DNA of 64,000 nucleotides. Origin: Niabella sp. (GTDB taxonomy: Bacteria > Bacteroidota > Bacteroidia > Chitinophagales > Chitinophagaceae). The DNA lies in assembly GCF_030150205.1 (NCBI RefSeq), contig NZ_JASLGT010000024.1, positions 464,979 to 528,978 on the forward strand. Direction: 5' to 3'. The notes beneath the pieces are model-generated. The model saw nothing but the letters and a program-made list of their open reading frames with translations. It was not told the DNA's origin and searched no databases. The position numbers were made by a program, and so were the translations under genes. Of this stretch, positions 52,949 to 61,476 are shown piece by piece (the first letter of the stretch is position 1; each line of letters begins with the position of its first letter).

Positions 52949-53116
52949 AATGTTCACTCTTATAGGAACATTTATTAAAAGGGAATCAGGTGTAAATCCT
53001 GAGCAGACCCGCTACTGTAAGTCCTATGCAACGTTTTTAACAATCTGAAGGCCACTGTGACGCCAAGGCATCATGGGAAGGCCGTTAAGAACGGGGATAA
53101 GTCAGGAGACCTGCCA
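52949..53116 (+). ncRNA. Cobalamin (AdoCbl-type) riboswitch
   Basis: A leader hairpin (AATGTTC.../GAACATT) is followed by the conserved cobalamin-riboswitch core: GGGAATCAGGTG (52981), CCTGAGCAGACCCGCTACTG, then GGCCACTGTGACGCCAAGG with GGGAAGGC, and the B12 box GATAAGTCAGGAGACCTGCC (53096-53115). All expected modules are in order. It should lower expression of the downstream operon when B12 is plentiful. Confidence 0.93.
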
Positions 53117-53235
53117 GCGCAGTTTTTGTTTTAAGCTTTCGTGGAATAAGGCTTGGAATGCAAATGTGCTGGTATACATTACCCATTTGTTTTCTGTTTA
53201 TTTCAGGTGAAGCTGTTTGATGAACTCAAATAGTA

Positions 53236-55257
53236 ATGAACCGATTTTATTTTTGGATCCGCTTTTCCGGAGTAATGGCGCTTTTGTATGGCATCGGTTG
53301 TACAAAAGGCCTGGCACAAACCGATGACTCTTTGCGCGCAAAGGAGCTGGATAGTGTGTTGATCCGCTCCGGCAAAACCGCCTTCCTGCTCAATGCTTCC
53401 ATTCCTGTTCAAACGCTTACCGGCAGCCAGCTGCAGCAATTGAACAGTTTTTCGATAGCGGATGCACTACGCTATTTTGCCGGAATACAACTCAAAGACT
53501 ACGGAGGAATTGGGGGGTTAAAAACCCTCAATGTAAGAAGCCTTGGGGCGCAACACCTGGGCGTTTTTTATGACGGGCTGCAGCTGGGAAATGCGCAGAA
53601 CGGCATTGTTGATCTGGGAAAATTTTCGCTGGATAATATTGATGCACTCAGTTTGTATAACAGCCAAAATACCACTACGCTTCAATCTGCAAGAAACTTT
53701 GGAAGTGCCGCGGCATTGTATATAAAATCAAAACAACCGGTATTTGAGTCACACAAAAATCACCATATCAGCGGTGCATTTAAAACGGGTTCTTTTGGTC
53801 TGATAAATCCCTCGTTATACTGGCAGCAGAAAATAGCGGGGAATACGGCAGCAACGGTCAGCTTAGAAACGATTCATGCGCATGGGAGATATAAAACCCG
53901 TTATCGAAAGCTGGCATACGATACCACCATTGTCCGGCAAAATGCAGATGTTACATCACAGCGGGCAGAGGTTGCCGTGCAGGACCTGAATAAGGATTCC
54001 TCAACCCATTGGAAAATACAAACCTATTTTTATAATGCACAACGGGGACTGCCGGGTGCCATCGTTGCAGAGCGGTTTTATAATTCACAGCGGTTGTGGG
54101 ACCGCAACTTTTTTGCGCAGGGGATGTTACGCAAACAATTCAATACCCGCTATCAGCTCGTATTACAGGGAAAGTACGCCAATGATGGCACCCGCTACCT
54201 GGATACAACGATCAAAAAAATTGGCGGTGCTCCGCTTAATAATCAATATCGTCAGCAGGAATATGACGCATCACTGGTAAATGAATACCGGGTTGCATAC
54301 GGCTGGAATATATCGCTGGCAACGGATTGGATCGTAAATAAGATGCAGGCCAACCTGGACAACTTTGCGTACCCGGTACGGAACACCGGGTTGGTGGCGG
54401 TTGCAACGGAGCTGAAACGGAAACAATTCACCGCTGCCGGAAATGTACTGGGAACGTTTATCCGGGAAAAAGTAAGATCCGGAACAGCGGCAGGCGATAA
54501 GCATGTACTCACTCCGGCCATAAGTGCCTCCTGGCGGCCCTGGGAGCATCTTCCCATCAGTGTCCGCTCTTTTTACAAGCGCATTTTCAGAATGCCCACC
54601 TTTAATGATCTGTATTATACAATCATTGGTAGTGTTTCCCTTAGACCGGAATACACTACTCAGTACGATATCGGGCTTCAGTATAAAAAAATGCTTGCCG
54701 ACACAGGATCCGGAATCAGTCTGCAGGCCGATGTATACTACAATGATATCCGGGACAAAATTATTGCCATCCCCGCCAATAACCTGTTCCGGTGGAGCAT
54801 GATCAATATGGGAAAGGTAGCGGTTAAGGGAATGGACCTGCAGCTAACCTATGCAGCGGTCATCCAGCGGCAGGTATTCCTCAACGGAACGGTTACCTAT
54901 TCGTACCAGCAGGCCGTAAACAAAACAGCCGGGGATCGATCCTATGATCAGCAAATTCCTTATGCACCCAAACATAGCGGATCCGCAACGGTGCAAACGG
55001 CCTATCGTAATTGGGGCCTGAACTATAGCTTTATCTATACCGGTGAACGGTATATGCTTCCGGAAAATGATCCGCAAAATTACCTGGAGCCCTGGTATAC
55101 GCATGACCTTTCGCTTACAAAAAAGGTCCGGTTAAAGCAGGTATCTATCGGGCTGGCCCTGGAAGTAAATAACCTGTTGAATCAATATTATGATGTGGTG
55201 GTCAACTATCCCATGCCGGGTCGTAACTACCTGGTAAAAATGACTTTTAACTTATAA
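53236..55257 (+). CDS. TonB-dependent receptor, BtuB-like cobalamin transporter
   Basis: A 673-residue outer-membrane transporter directly downstream of the cobalamin riboswitch. Plug: SIADALRYFAGIQLKDYGGIGGLKTLNVRSLGAQHLGVFYDGLQLGNAQNGIVDLGKF (cited in parts), with the 22-strand barrel to the terminal NYLVKMTFNL. It lacks the regulatory N-terminal domain of SusC types. The riboswitch and the neighbouring surface lipoproteins make vitamin B12 the most likely substrate. Confidence 0.9.
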   Translation: MNRFYFWIRFSGVMALLYGIGCTKGLAQTDDSLRAKELDSVLIRSGKTAFLLNASIPVQTLTGSQLQQLNSFSIADALRYFAGIQLKDYGGIGGLKTLNVRSLGAQHLGVFYDGLQLGNAQNGIVDLGKFSLDNIDALSLYNSQNTTTLQSARNFGSAAALYIKSKQPVFESHKNHHISGAFKTGSFGLINPSLYWQQKIAGNTAATVSLETIHAHGRYKTRYRKLAYDTTIVRQNADVTSQRAEVAVQDLNKDSSTHWKIQTYFYNAQRGLPGAIVAERFYNSQRLWDRNFFAQGMLRKQFNTRYQLVLQGKYANDGTRYLDTTIKKIGGAPLNNQYRQQEYDASLVNEYRVAYGWNISLATDWIVNKMQANLDNFAYPVRNTGLVAVATELKRKQFTAAGNVLGTFIREKVRSGTAAGDKHVLTPAISASWRPWEHLPISVRSFYKRIFRMPTFNDLYYTIIGSVSLRPEYTTQYDIGLQYKKMLADTGSGISLQADVYYNDIRDKIIAIPANNLFRWSMINMGKVAVKGMDLQLTYAAVIQRQVFLNGTVTYSYQQAVNKTAGDRSYDQQIPYAPKHSGSATVQTAYRNWGLNYSFIYTGERYMLPENDPQNYLEPWYTHDLSLTKKVRLKQVSIGLALEVNNLLNQYYDVVVNYPMPGRNYLVKMTFNL

Positions 55258-55266
55258 ATACAAAAC

Positions 55267-56388
55267 ATGAAACCAAACCAATGGATGCCCGCTTGTATGT
55301 TCTTCACATGCTTACTGTTTTTAGGTGCCTGCAGGAAGGACCCTGATCGGGCGCTACCACCTCAGCAGACGGAGGCAGATACTACCAGCACCGGCTTCTA
55401 TTTATTAAATGAAGGCGGATGGGGCTATAACAACGCCACTTTGGATTATTTTGATACGCACAACGGGGTATACGAGCGGGATGTGTTTACAAAAGCAAAC
55501 CCGGATGCGGTATTGGGGTTAGGAGACACCGGGAATGATATTGGGGTATATGGCAGTAAGCTATACATCGTAATGAACTGGTCAAAAAAAGTAGAGATAC
55601 TCGATGCCCGAACCGCCCGCAGAATAAAAGTGCTGACCGACCAAACACATAAGGCAATAGAAAATGCGCGCTATATAACCTTTGCCAATGGGTTCGCTTA
55701 CCTGAGCTCCTACACTACGGCCGAAAAAGGAATGGTGCTGGAAATAGACACGGCAACACTTAACGTTACAAGAACGGTGGAAGTAGGCCGGCAGCCGGAT
55801 GAGCTAACGGTGGTGGGTAATAAATTATATGTTGCCAATAGCGGGGGCTACAGCCCGGCCAATTTAGAGCATACGGTTTCCGTGATCGATCTGCCTGCTT
55901 TTAAGGTAATAAAAGCCATAACGGTTGCTCCCAACCTGAGGCGGTTGAAAAAAGATAGTAATGGATTCCTGTATATCTGTTCCTGGGGTACCACCAATAA
56001 GTTGTATGTAATCAATACCCAAACCGATCAGCTAAGCGACTCCATTCCTGTAATGGTGGAAGATTTTACTATTGTGCGGGATACGGCGTATATATATGGA
56101 ACCGACTATGGCGGAGGACAGCACGCTTATACACGTGTAGATCTTAAAAACAAAAAACTAATTCCCGGTTCTTTTATTAAAGATGATACAAAAATTATCA
56201 TCCCCTATGGCATTGCCGTAGATCCAAACAATGGCAGCATTTATATAGCGGATGCACGAAATTACAGTGAAGCCGGCGACCTGTATTGTTTTGACGCTTA
56301 TGGAAAACTAAAAAACACAATAAAAAAAACGGGGATTATTCCCGGTCATATCGCCTTTTATAACCGGAACGGATCACCAGGCCGTTGA
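55267..56388 (+). CDS. BtuG-like YncE/DUF5074-type beta-propeller lipoprotein
   Basis: A 373-residue lipoprotein (lipobox LGAC, Cys21). The body has propeller-type repeats with FYLLNEGGWGYNNATLDYFD, LYIVMNWSKKVEILDARTARRIKVL and GRQPDELTVVGNKLYVANSGGY-like blades, matching the YncE/DUF5074 type. BtuG of Bacteroides, a surface B12-binding protein next to BtuB, is of this type; the cobalamin riboswitch context supports the same role here. It is 9 nt after the receptor gene. Confidence 0.85.
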   Translation: MKPNQWMPACMFFTCLLFLGACRKDPDRALPPQQTEADTTSTGFYLLNEGGWGYNNATLDYFDTHNGVYERDVFTKANPDAVLGLGDTGNDIGVYGSKLYIVMNWSKKVEILDARTARRIKVLTDQTHKAIENARYITFANGFAYLSSYTTAEKGMVLEIDTATLNVTRTVEVGRQPDELTVVGNKLYVANSGGYSPANLEHTVSVIDLPAFKVIKAITVAPNLRRLKKDSNGFLYICSWGTTNKLYVINTQTDQLSDSIPVMVEDFTIVRDTAYIYGTDYGGGQHAYTRVDLKNKKLIPGSFIKDDTKIIIPYGIAVDPNNGSIYIADARNYSEAGDLYCFDAYGKLKNTIKKTGIIPGHIAFYNRNGSPGR

Positions 56389-56447
56389 GCCTTTTATTCA
56401 AATCAATGCATTACCTATTGCATAACAATCAAACAAAAAATACACAC

Positions 56448-57575
56448 ATGAAACAATTTCTCTTTTTTGCCTTCCTTCTTTTAATAGCGATGAGCAGCTG
56501 CAAGAAGGACAAGGATGTAACAGCGGCTCCTGTATACAGCTTTTCTGTAACCACAGATACGATCAATGCCGTTATCCAGAAGCCGGTGGCCATTGAATCG
56601 AATAGAACAAATGGCACGGAGGCTACGGTTACCTGGATGGTGGATGGTAAGGAAGTATCATCTGAAAGCGCATTCACCCAGGTATTTGCAGTAGCTGGTT
56701 TTTATAAAGTGTTTTTCAAAGCCCGGAATGAGGCAGGTGTATTCGAAAAGGAATTTGTCATTAATGTAGCGCCGGTGGTGCGTGAAGGCGGTGAAAGCAA
56801 ATATATTTCCCGGATATTAGAATATGCACCGGCTCCCGGTCAATTTATAAATGTGGCGCCGGGCAATGTTGTAAGCGCTGAAGGTATTGTAGGAAAGAAC
56901 AGCGGACTGGTAACATTGGGCGCTTACGGGGGGTACATCACCTTTACATTCGACCATTCTATTCAAAACAAAGAAGGGGCCGATATTGCGATTTACGGTA
57001 ATCCCTTAAAACCACCAACAGACTGGAGCGAACCGGGCATTGTAATGGTAAGCCGCGATGATAACGGAAACGGCATTGCAGACGACGCCTGGTATGAGCT
57101 GGCCGGAAGTGAATACAACAGTGCGGAAACCATTAAGCATTACAGCATCACTTATTACAACCCCAAAGCTTATGCAAATGTGCCCTGGAAGGATAACCTG
57201 GGAAATTCGGGAGCTGTAGAAATAAACGCCTTTCACAAGCAGCAGTACTATCCCTTATTTGCGCCTAACCAGGACTCGCTGGTGTTTACCGGTACACTGC
57301 TGAAAAGCACGTTTGGCCAGGTGGGCGGAATATGGATCAATGCCGGCTTTAGCTGGGGATATGCCGACTCCTATTCATCCGGCGATGATTATGATACGAA
57401 TAAATATAACGCCTTTGATATTTCACGGGCCGTAGATGATAATGGAAAGCCGGTTCAGCTGAAGGCGATCGATTTTGTAAAAGTATATACGGCTCAAAAC
57501 AATAAAGGAAACGCGCTAATGGGCGAGATCTCCACAGAGATCAAAGGAGCTGAAGATTTGCATTTTGGAAAATAA
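56448..57575 (+). CDS. PKD-like domain surface lipoprotein of the B12 operon
   Basis: A 375-residue lipoprotein (lipobox MSSC, Cys18 region). The N-terminal part (about residues 30-115) looks like a PKD/Ig-like domain (EATVTWMVDGKEVSSESAFTQVFAVAGFYKVFFKARN), and the C-terminal 260 residues contain a beta-rich domain (GGYITFTFDHSIQNKEGADIAIYGN, WYELAGSEYN). Similar proteins accompany BtuB/BtuG loci in Bacteroidota. The frame is open from 56385, but the Met at 56448 starts the signal. A direct B12-binding or cargo role is inferred from context. Confidence 0.8.
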   Translation: MKQFLFFAFLLLIAMSSCKKDKDVTAAPVYSFSVTTDTINAVIQKPVAIESNRTNGTEATVTWMVDGKEVSSESAFTQVFAVAGFYKVFFKARNEAGVFEKEFVINVAPVVREGGESKYISRILEYAPAPGQFINVAPGNVVSAEGIVGKNSGLVTLGAYGGYITFTFDHSIQNKEGADIAIYGNPLKPPTDWSEPGIVMVSRDDNGNGIADDAWYELAGSEYNSAETIKHYSITYYNPKAYANVPWKDNLGNSGAVEINAFHKQQYYPLFAPNQDSLVFTGTLLKSTFGQVGGIWINAGFSWGYADSYSSGDDYDTNKYNAFDISRAVDDNGKPVQLKAIDFVKVYTAQNNKGNALMGEISTEIKGAEDLHFGK

Positions 57576-57585
57576 AAATTAAATA

Positions 57586-58710
57586 ATGAATATGTATATG
57601 AAACGACCGCTACAAAAGTTACTGCTGTTACTAACGCTTGGAATGCTCCTGGATGCCTGCTCCAAAGACGATGACTATTTCCGGGAGCGTCCGGGAATGG
57701 ATCCTATAGAAAAAGGAGCCCCTTATGCGAACGGCTTTTTTGTGATCACTGAAGGTTCTTACGGACAAGCTGCCGGAACCGTTCATTTTTATGCCTATGA
57801 TGCAGATACCATTATTACCCGGGCCTATGAAAAAGCAAATCCGGGTAAAATTACATCGAACGCATCGCTGGCCAACACACTGCAGTTTGCCACAGTGTAC
57901 AACCAGAAGCTGTACCTGGTCAGTAAAATGAACGGACCCATTATCCGGTTGGATGCACGTACCCTGAAAGAGGAGCGTCGTTATAACCAGGAAACCAGTA
58001 ACTGGAGGAGCCTGATCGGTGTAAAAGAAAACCAGGGGTTGGTAAGTGCTGCAGATGGGGTTTATTCCATTAATCTGAACACGCTGGGCGTACAGTATAA
58101 ACTCAGTTCTGTTTCCGCCGTTAATACCGGCGATATGTTAAAAGAAGGTAATTACGTGTATTTGCTGCAGACCAACGGCGCAAAAATCATTGATGCAACG
58201 AATTACTCTTTTGTAAAAGGATTCGCAAATATCAGCCGGGGTTTTGCCCGCACACCCAATGGAAAAGTATGGGCGTCTACCGGCAGCCGCCTCATCGCCA
58301 TTGACAAAAACCTGGATACCACGGGTGTGGCATTGCCGGTAAGCATCGGCTCCTTTGGGTTAGATGCGCCAACAAGGATCACAGCGTCTACCAAAGAGAA
58401 TGCTGTTTTTTATCATTCCGGATCCGCTATTTATAAATATGTAGAAGGCAATGCCGCGTCGCTTAGTCAGCCGTTCATTACCATCAGTGAATCGCCGTTT
58501 ATGGTATACGGAGCGGTTCGTTATGACCGCAACAAGGATTACCTGGTGGTAAACGGTATCAAGGGTTATGGCGGATTATCCGGGGTAAACTTTCTTTTGA
58601 TCTATAACGCCTCTACCGGCGCACTGGTGAAGAAAATTACTTATGGAAACGATGGCTCCGTTGTGGATTTTAATCATATCTACTTTCCGGAGCTTTCCGT
58701 ATTTTATTAA
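57586..58710 (+). CDS. BtuG-like DUF5074-type beta-propeller lipoprotein (second copy)
   Basis: A 374-residue lipoprotein (lipobox LDAC) with YncE/DUF5074-type repeats: GFFVITEGSYGQAAGTVHFYAYD, FATVYNQKLYLVSKMNGPIIRLDARTLKEERRY, GKVWASTGSRLIAIDKNLD. It is paralogous to the lipoprotein at 55267-56388 (shared LNEGG/ITEGS openings and LDARTL motif). Met5 (57598) is an alternative start. The last gene of the operon, closed by a hairpin at 58724-58761. Confidence 0.85.
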   Translation: MNMYMKRPLQKLLLLLTLGMLLDACSKDDDYFRERPGMDPIEKGAPYANGFFVITEGSYGQAAGTVHFYAYDADTIITRAYEKANPGKITSNASLANTLQFATVYNQKLYLVSKMNGPIIRLDARTLKEERRYNQETSNWRSLIGVKENQGLVSAADGVYSINLNTLGVQYKLSSVSAVNTGDMLKEGNYVYLLQTNGAKIIDATNYSFVKGFANISRGFARTPNGKVWASTGSRLIAIDKNLDTTGVALPVSIGSFGLDAPTRITASTKENAVFYHSGSAIYKYVEGNAASLSQPFITISESPFMVYGAVRYDRNKDYLVVNGIKGYGGLSGVNFLLIYNASTGALVKKITYGNDGSVVDFNHIYFPELSVFY

Positions 58711-58723
58711 CCGGAAATACATT

Positions 58724-58765
58724 AAAGAAGCGATTTGCATCGTTGGGGTGCGGGCTTCTTTATAA
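58724..58765 (+). terminator. Possible terminator of the B12 operon
   Basis: AAAGAAGC (58724-58731) and GCTTCTTT (58754-58761) form an 8-bp stem with a 22-nt loop. The T run is short (within the stem end), so it is a moderate-strength candidate. Confidence 0.55.
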
Positions 58766-58783
58766 ACACATCTATACAAATGA

Positions 58784-58826
58784 TAAGAGGCCGGTGTCAG
58801 GTGATGACAACCGGCTTCTTATTTTC
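58784..58826. terminator. Probable bidirectional terminator
   Basis: TAAGAGGCCGGT (58784-58795) pairs with ACCGGCTTCTTA (58810-58821) with one mismatch. It overlaps the stop of the minus-strand thioesterase gene and lies between convergent genes. Both flanks are T-rich on their own strand. Confidence 0.6.
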
Positions 58827-59180
58827 ATCTACCGCCACAAAAGAAAATACACCGCTGACAGCTTTTTCCCGGTGTGTGCTGTACATCTGCTCTACATAAA
58901 TATCTACCTGTACCTTCATGCTGGTATTGCCGATATGTATGATACTGCCCGTTAGTTCAATGATCGTTCCGGAAGGAATAGGATGTTTAAAATCGATGCG
59001 GTCGCTGCTTACGGTTACCATCCGCAGGCGGCTGTAGCGGGTAGCGGTAATAAAGGCTACTTCATCCATCAGCTGCATGGCCATACCGCCAAAGAGCGTA
59101 TCATAATGGTTGGTTGTATTCGGAAAAACGGCCTTAAATATACGGGTTGCGGCTGCGGCAATCCGGTCTTCTGTATGCAT
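58797..59180 (-). CDS. Acyl-CoA thioesterase (hotdog fold)
   Basis: A 127-residue hotdog-fold thioesterase. FPNTTNHYDTLFGGMAMQLMDEVAFITATRYSR (about residues 18-50) is the family core, with the catalytic Asp in the MQLMDEVA helix; later SSDRIDFKHPIPSGTIIELTG follows. I move the start from 59246 to the Met at 59180 (MHTEDRIAAAATRIFKAVFP), because homologues begin there. The CWC gene upstream ends 34 nt before it. Confidence 0.9.
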   Translation of the reverse strand: MHTEDRIAAAATRIFKAVFPNTTNHYDTLFGGMAMQLMDEVAFITATRYSRLRMVTVSSDRIDFKHPIPSGTIIELTGSIIHIGNTSMKVQVDIYVEQMYSTHREKAVSGVFSFVAVDENKKPVVIT

Positions 59181-59214
59181 GTGTAATGGGTTTTTAAAAC
59201 TGCAAAAAAGAAGC

Positions 59215-59469
59215 TTAGGTATCGGAGGGGTTTTTATAAAATACACCCAGGATGCCTTTTAACTTGTGCTGGAATTGTTGTTGATGATACCGGCCCCTTA
59301 GCGCTTTTAAACACACGGCACAGAGACAGTCTTCATACTGCTTATTGATAAAATCCCGTTCCTCGTCATTCAGGGGTACGGTACTGCATTGACAAAGAAG
59401 AATACTGCCCACTTTGCATTCAAAGGGTTGCTTACAGCGGGGGCAGATTTTATCTTCATGTAGACACAT
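59215..59469 (-). CDS. Cysteine-rich CWC family protein
   Basis: An 84-residue zinc-finger-like protein. The Cys-rich core is KICPRCKQPFECKVGSILLCQC, then YEDCLCAVCLKALR, consistent with the CWC family (CxxC, C, CxC, CxCxxC). It is transcribed just before the thioesterase gene. Function unknown. Confidence 0.82.
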   Translation of the reverse strand: MCLHEDKICPRCKQPFECKVGSILLCQCSTVPLNDEERDFINKQYEDCLCAVCLKALRGRYHQQQFQHKLKGILGVFYKNPSDT

Positions 59470-59955
59470 AATTATTCCGAAACCGGCAGGTTTATTTTTT
59501 TACGTCATGTTTTTTGCCGTGATCTGGCTGATGAAAAAAGAAGAACTTATCGAATCATAAATGTAGTTAAATCGCCAGAGTTATGGTGGAAAAAAATCCT
59601 AAGGTGTTGAATCGTCCGGCCTGGTAGGAGACTTAGTGAAAAAGACGATAAATACCTGAGATCAGGGCACGGGGTTTGCCGGCACAGGACGATCGATTTG
59701 GCAGATAGGCTGGTGTTGAATTTCCAGGACCTGCTTTGTGTTTTAGCAGCTGTGCGGAGATGCGGATTCCCCTGTACCGGCCGAGGGATGCTCTTCAGCG
59801 AGCGGGTCCGCATTTCTGAAGGACCCTGGAAAACCGGATCCTACGATGCGATGACGTTTTTGTAAAGTTGTGAGGGCTGTTCCAACAGGCATCATCCTGT
59901 TAAAATACCGTTCCGGGAACTTTTTTTATCCATGCTACTGCAATAACTTTAAGGT
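59470..59955. other. Intergenic region (486 bp) without a credible gene
   Basis: No conserved frame is seen; an 88-codon minus-strand frame (59547-59813) has the Arg/Ser-rich composition of a chance frame. ATGCGGA (59760-59766) and TCCGCAT (59807-59813) form an inverted repeat around a GC-rich core, and CCTGA/TCAGG occurs near 59660. Sequence conservation, not visible here, would be needed to call an RNA. Confidence 0.45.
59944..59951 (+). promoter_or_regulatory. -7-like element abutting the DUF2007 start codon
   Basis: TAACTTTA matches TAnnTTTG except for the last base and ends 4 nt before the ATG at 59956. No TTG box is seen. Confidence 0.35.
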
Positions 59956-60369
59956 ATGGATTTTATAATTGCGGCTACATATGACAGTTATATTGATGCG
60001 CACCTGGCAATGGGAAACCTGTTGAGCGAAGACATTAACTGCTGGCTGAAGGATGAGAACACGGTTACCATTGATCCTGCTTTAACGTATGCGGTAGGTG
60101 GTATTAAACTGATGGTGGCCGGGCCGCAGATCGAACGGGCGCGGGATATACTTCGGCGCACCAAACAACAATACCAGGAGCAAAACCCCTGTCCTAACTG
60201 CGGATCCGTTAACGTGGAATACATCAGCACCCCCAAAAAAGCCTCCAACTGGCTGGGAACCTTTGTAAGCGTGGTGCTAAGTGCCGGGGCCCCGATGGCT
60301 GTAGAAAAGGTATATCATTGTTTTGATTGCGGGTTTGAATTCAAAGACGTTAATAATACCGGAACATGA
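59956..60369 (+). CDS. DUF2007 domain-containing protein with zinc ribbon
   Basis: A 137-residue protein. The N-terminal DUF2007 domain (about residues 1-75; ATYDSYIDAHLAMGNLLSEDINCWLKDENTVTIDP) is a putative signal-transducing ferredoxin-like fold. The C-terminus has two CxxC pairs (PCPNCGSVNVEYI and YHCFDCGFEF), a zinc ribbon. It overlaps the downstream sterol desaturase by 4 nt (ATGA), so translation is coupled. Confidence 0.88.
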   Translation: MDFIIAATYDSYIDAHLAMGNLLSEDINCWLKDENTVTIDPALTYAVGGIKLMVAGPQIERARDILRRTKQQYQEQNPCPNCGSVNVEYISTPKKASNWLGTFVSVVLSAGAPMAVEKVYHCFDCGFEFKDVNNTGT

Positions 60370-61211
60370 TGGAATCTGTAGTCACATACTTCTCTACGCT
60401 GGAGCAACGCCCGCTGGAACGGATGGCCCTGCTGGTAGGAGGATTACTCTTTTTCTGGATCATCGAGGGGGCTATTCCGCTGTTTCAGTTGCAATACCGG
60501 CGAACGAAATTTTCACATGCGCTGGTCAATTTTGGTTTTACGGTCATTCATCTCATCATTCATACAGCCCTGGCGGTATTGATCGTATTGCTATCAGACT
60601 GGTGCCGCAATGCAGACTTTGGCCTGGTATACTGGACGCATGCCGGCGTATGGGGGGCTATTATCATCGGGGTACTGGCCCTGGATTTCAGCAGCTGGCT
60701 GGTGCATTGGAGCATGCATCAGCAGCCCTACTTATGGCGGTATCATCTTATTCATCATAGTGATAATAAAGTAGATGTAACTACCGGCCTGCGGCATCAC
60801 CCGGGCGACAGCCTGTTACGCGGTATCTTTTTCCTGCTGCTGATCTTTGTAAGCGGGGCGCCGATGTACAGTGTGATGATTTACCAGACCCTGGTGGTGA
60901 TTACAACGGCCTTTACACATGCCAATATCCGGTTAAATGCAAGGCTGGATAAAGCGCTGAGCTATGTATTGATCTCTCCCAATATGCACAAGGTACATCA
61001 CCACTGGAAGCAGCCCTATACCGACAGTAATTATGGAGCCGTTTTTTCTATATGGGACCGGGTGCTGGGTACCTATAAAGAACTGGATCCTTCGAAGATC
61101 CGGTATGGATTGGATCGTTATTACGACAATGAAAAGGATGAGGATTTTCTGAGGCTGATGAAAGATCCATTTGTTAAAAAAGACCGGAATCGGGCCGCAA
61201 ATGATCATTAG
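60366..61211 (+). CDS. Sterol desaturase family protein (second)
   Basis: A 281-residue membrane di-iron oxygenase. The His motifs are HWSMHQ, HLIHHSDN and HKVHHHW (about residues 120-215); hydrophobic segments at the N-terminus (ALLVGGLLFFWIIEGAI, VIHLIIHTALAVLIVLL) anchor it. It shares the superfamily with the gene at 44734-45654 but not a close sequence. The start overlaps the DUF2007 stop by ATGA. Confidence 0.92.
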   Translation: MMESVVTYFSTLEQRPLERMALLVGGLLFFWIIEGAIPLFQLQYRRTKFSHALVNFGFTVIHLIIHTALAVLIVLLSDWCRNADFGLVYWTHAGVWGAIIIGVLALDFSSWLVHWSMHQQPYLWRYHLIHHSDNKVDVTTGLRHHPGDSLLRGIFFLLLIFVSGAPMYSVMIYQTLVVITTAFTHANIRLNARLDKALSYVLISPNMHKVHHHWKQPYTDSNYGAVFSIWDRVLGTYKELDPSKIRYGLDRYYDNEKDEDFLRLMKDPFVKKDRNRAANDH

Positions 61212-61233
61212 AACATTTTTCAATTATTAAAGT

Positions 61234-61241
61234 TAAATTTG
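61234..61241 (+). promoter_or_regulatory. -7 promoter element abutting the antitoxin start codon
   Basis: TAAATTTG matches TAnnTTTG and ends 4 nt before the ATG at 61246. Confidence 0.5.
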
Positions 61242-61245
61242 TAGT

Positions 61246-61476
61246 ATGGCAAGCGTATTAGATAAAGAAATGTACGGTTATTTTACCCAGTTGAATGAAG
61301 CGGAAAAAAGGTCTGTGGTACAAATGCTGAAAACTTTTCTAAAGAGCCGCCAGGCTACATCGGACCATATCAGCATCGGGCAATATAATAAAGAGCTGGA
61401 TGCGGCGATGCGACGTATGGATGAGGATAAATTTACTACTGTTGAAGACCTGGAGAAAGAAATGGAGGGATGGTAA
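61246..61476 (+). CDS. Putative antitoxin of ParE-type pair
   Basis: A 76-residue, strongly charged helical protein (LDAAMRRMDEDKFTTVEDLEKEMEGW at the C-terminus). It overlaps the ParE-type toxin start by 7 nt. It has no clear DNA-binding motif by eye. Called antitoxin from position and size. Confidence 0.75.
   Translation: MASVLDKEMYGYFTQLNEAEKRSVVQMLKTFLKSRQATSDHISIGQYNKELDAAMRRMDEDKFTTVEDLEKEMEGW

Larger units (their letters stand above)
52605..53235. other. Non-coding region carrying terminator, promoter and cobalamin riboswitch
   Basis: This 631-bp gap contains the TPM terminator, about 200 bp of no recognised content, a clean promoter (52905-52934), the riboswitch (52949-53116) and a leader to the btuB-like start. 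A minus-strand frame at 52751-52942 is not credible. Confidence 0.7.

Noticed and set aside
59547..59813. 88-codon minus-strand frame in the gap upstream of DUF2007
   Set aside because: Arg/Ser-rich composition, no start context and no recognisable motif; probably a chance frame.
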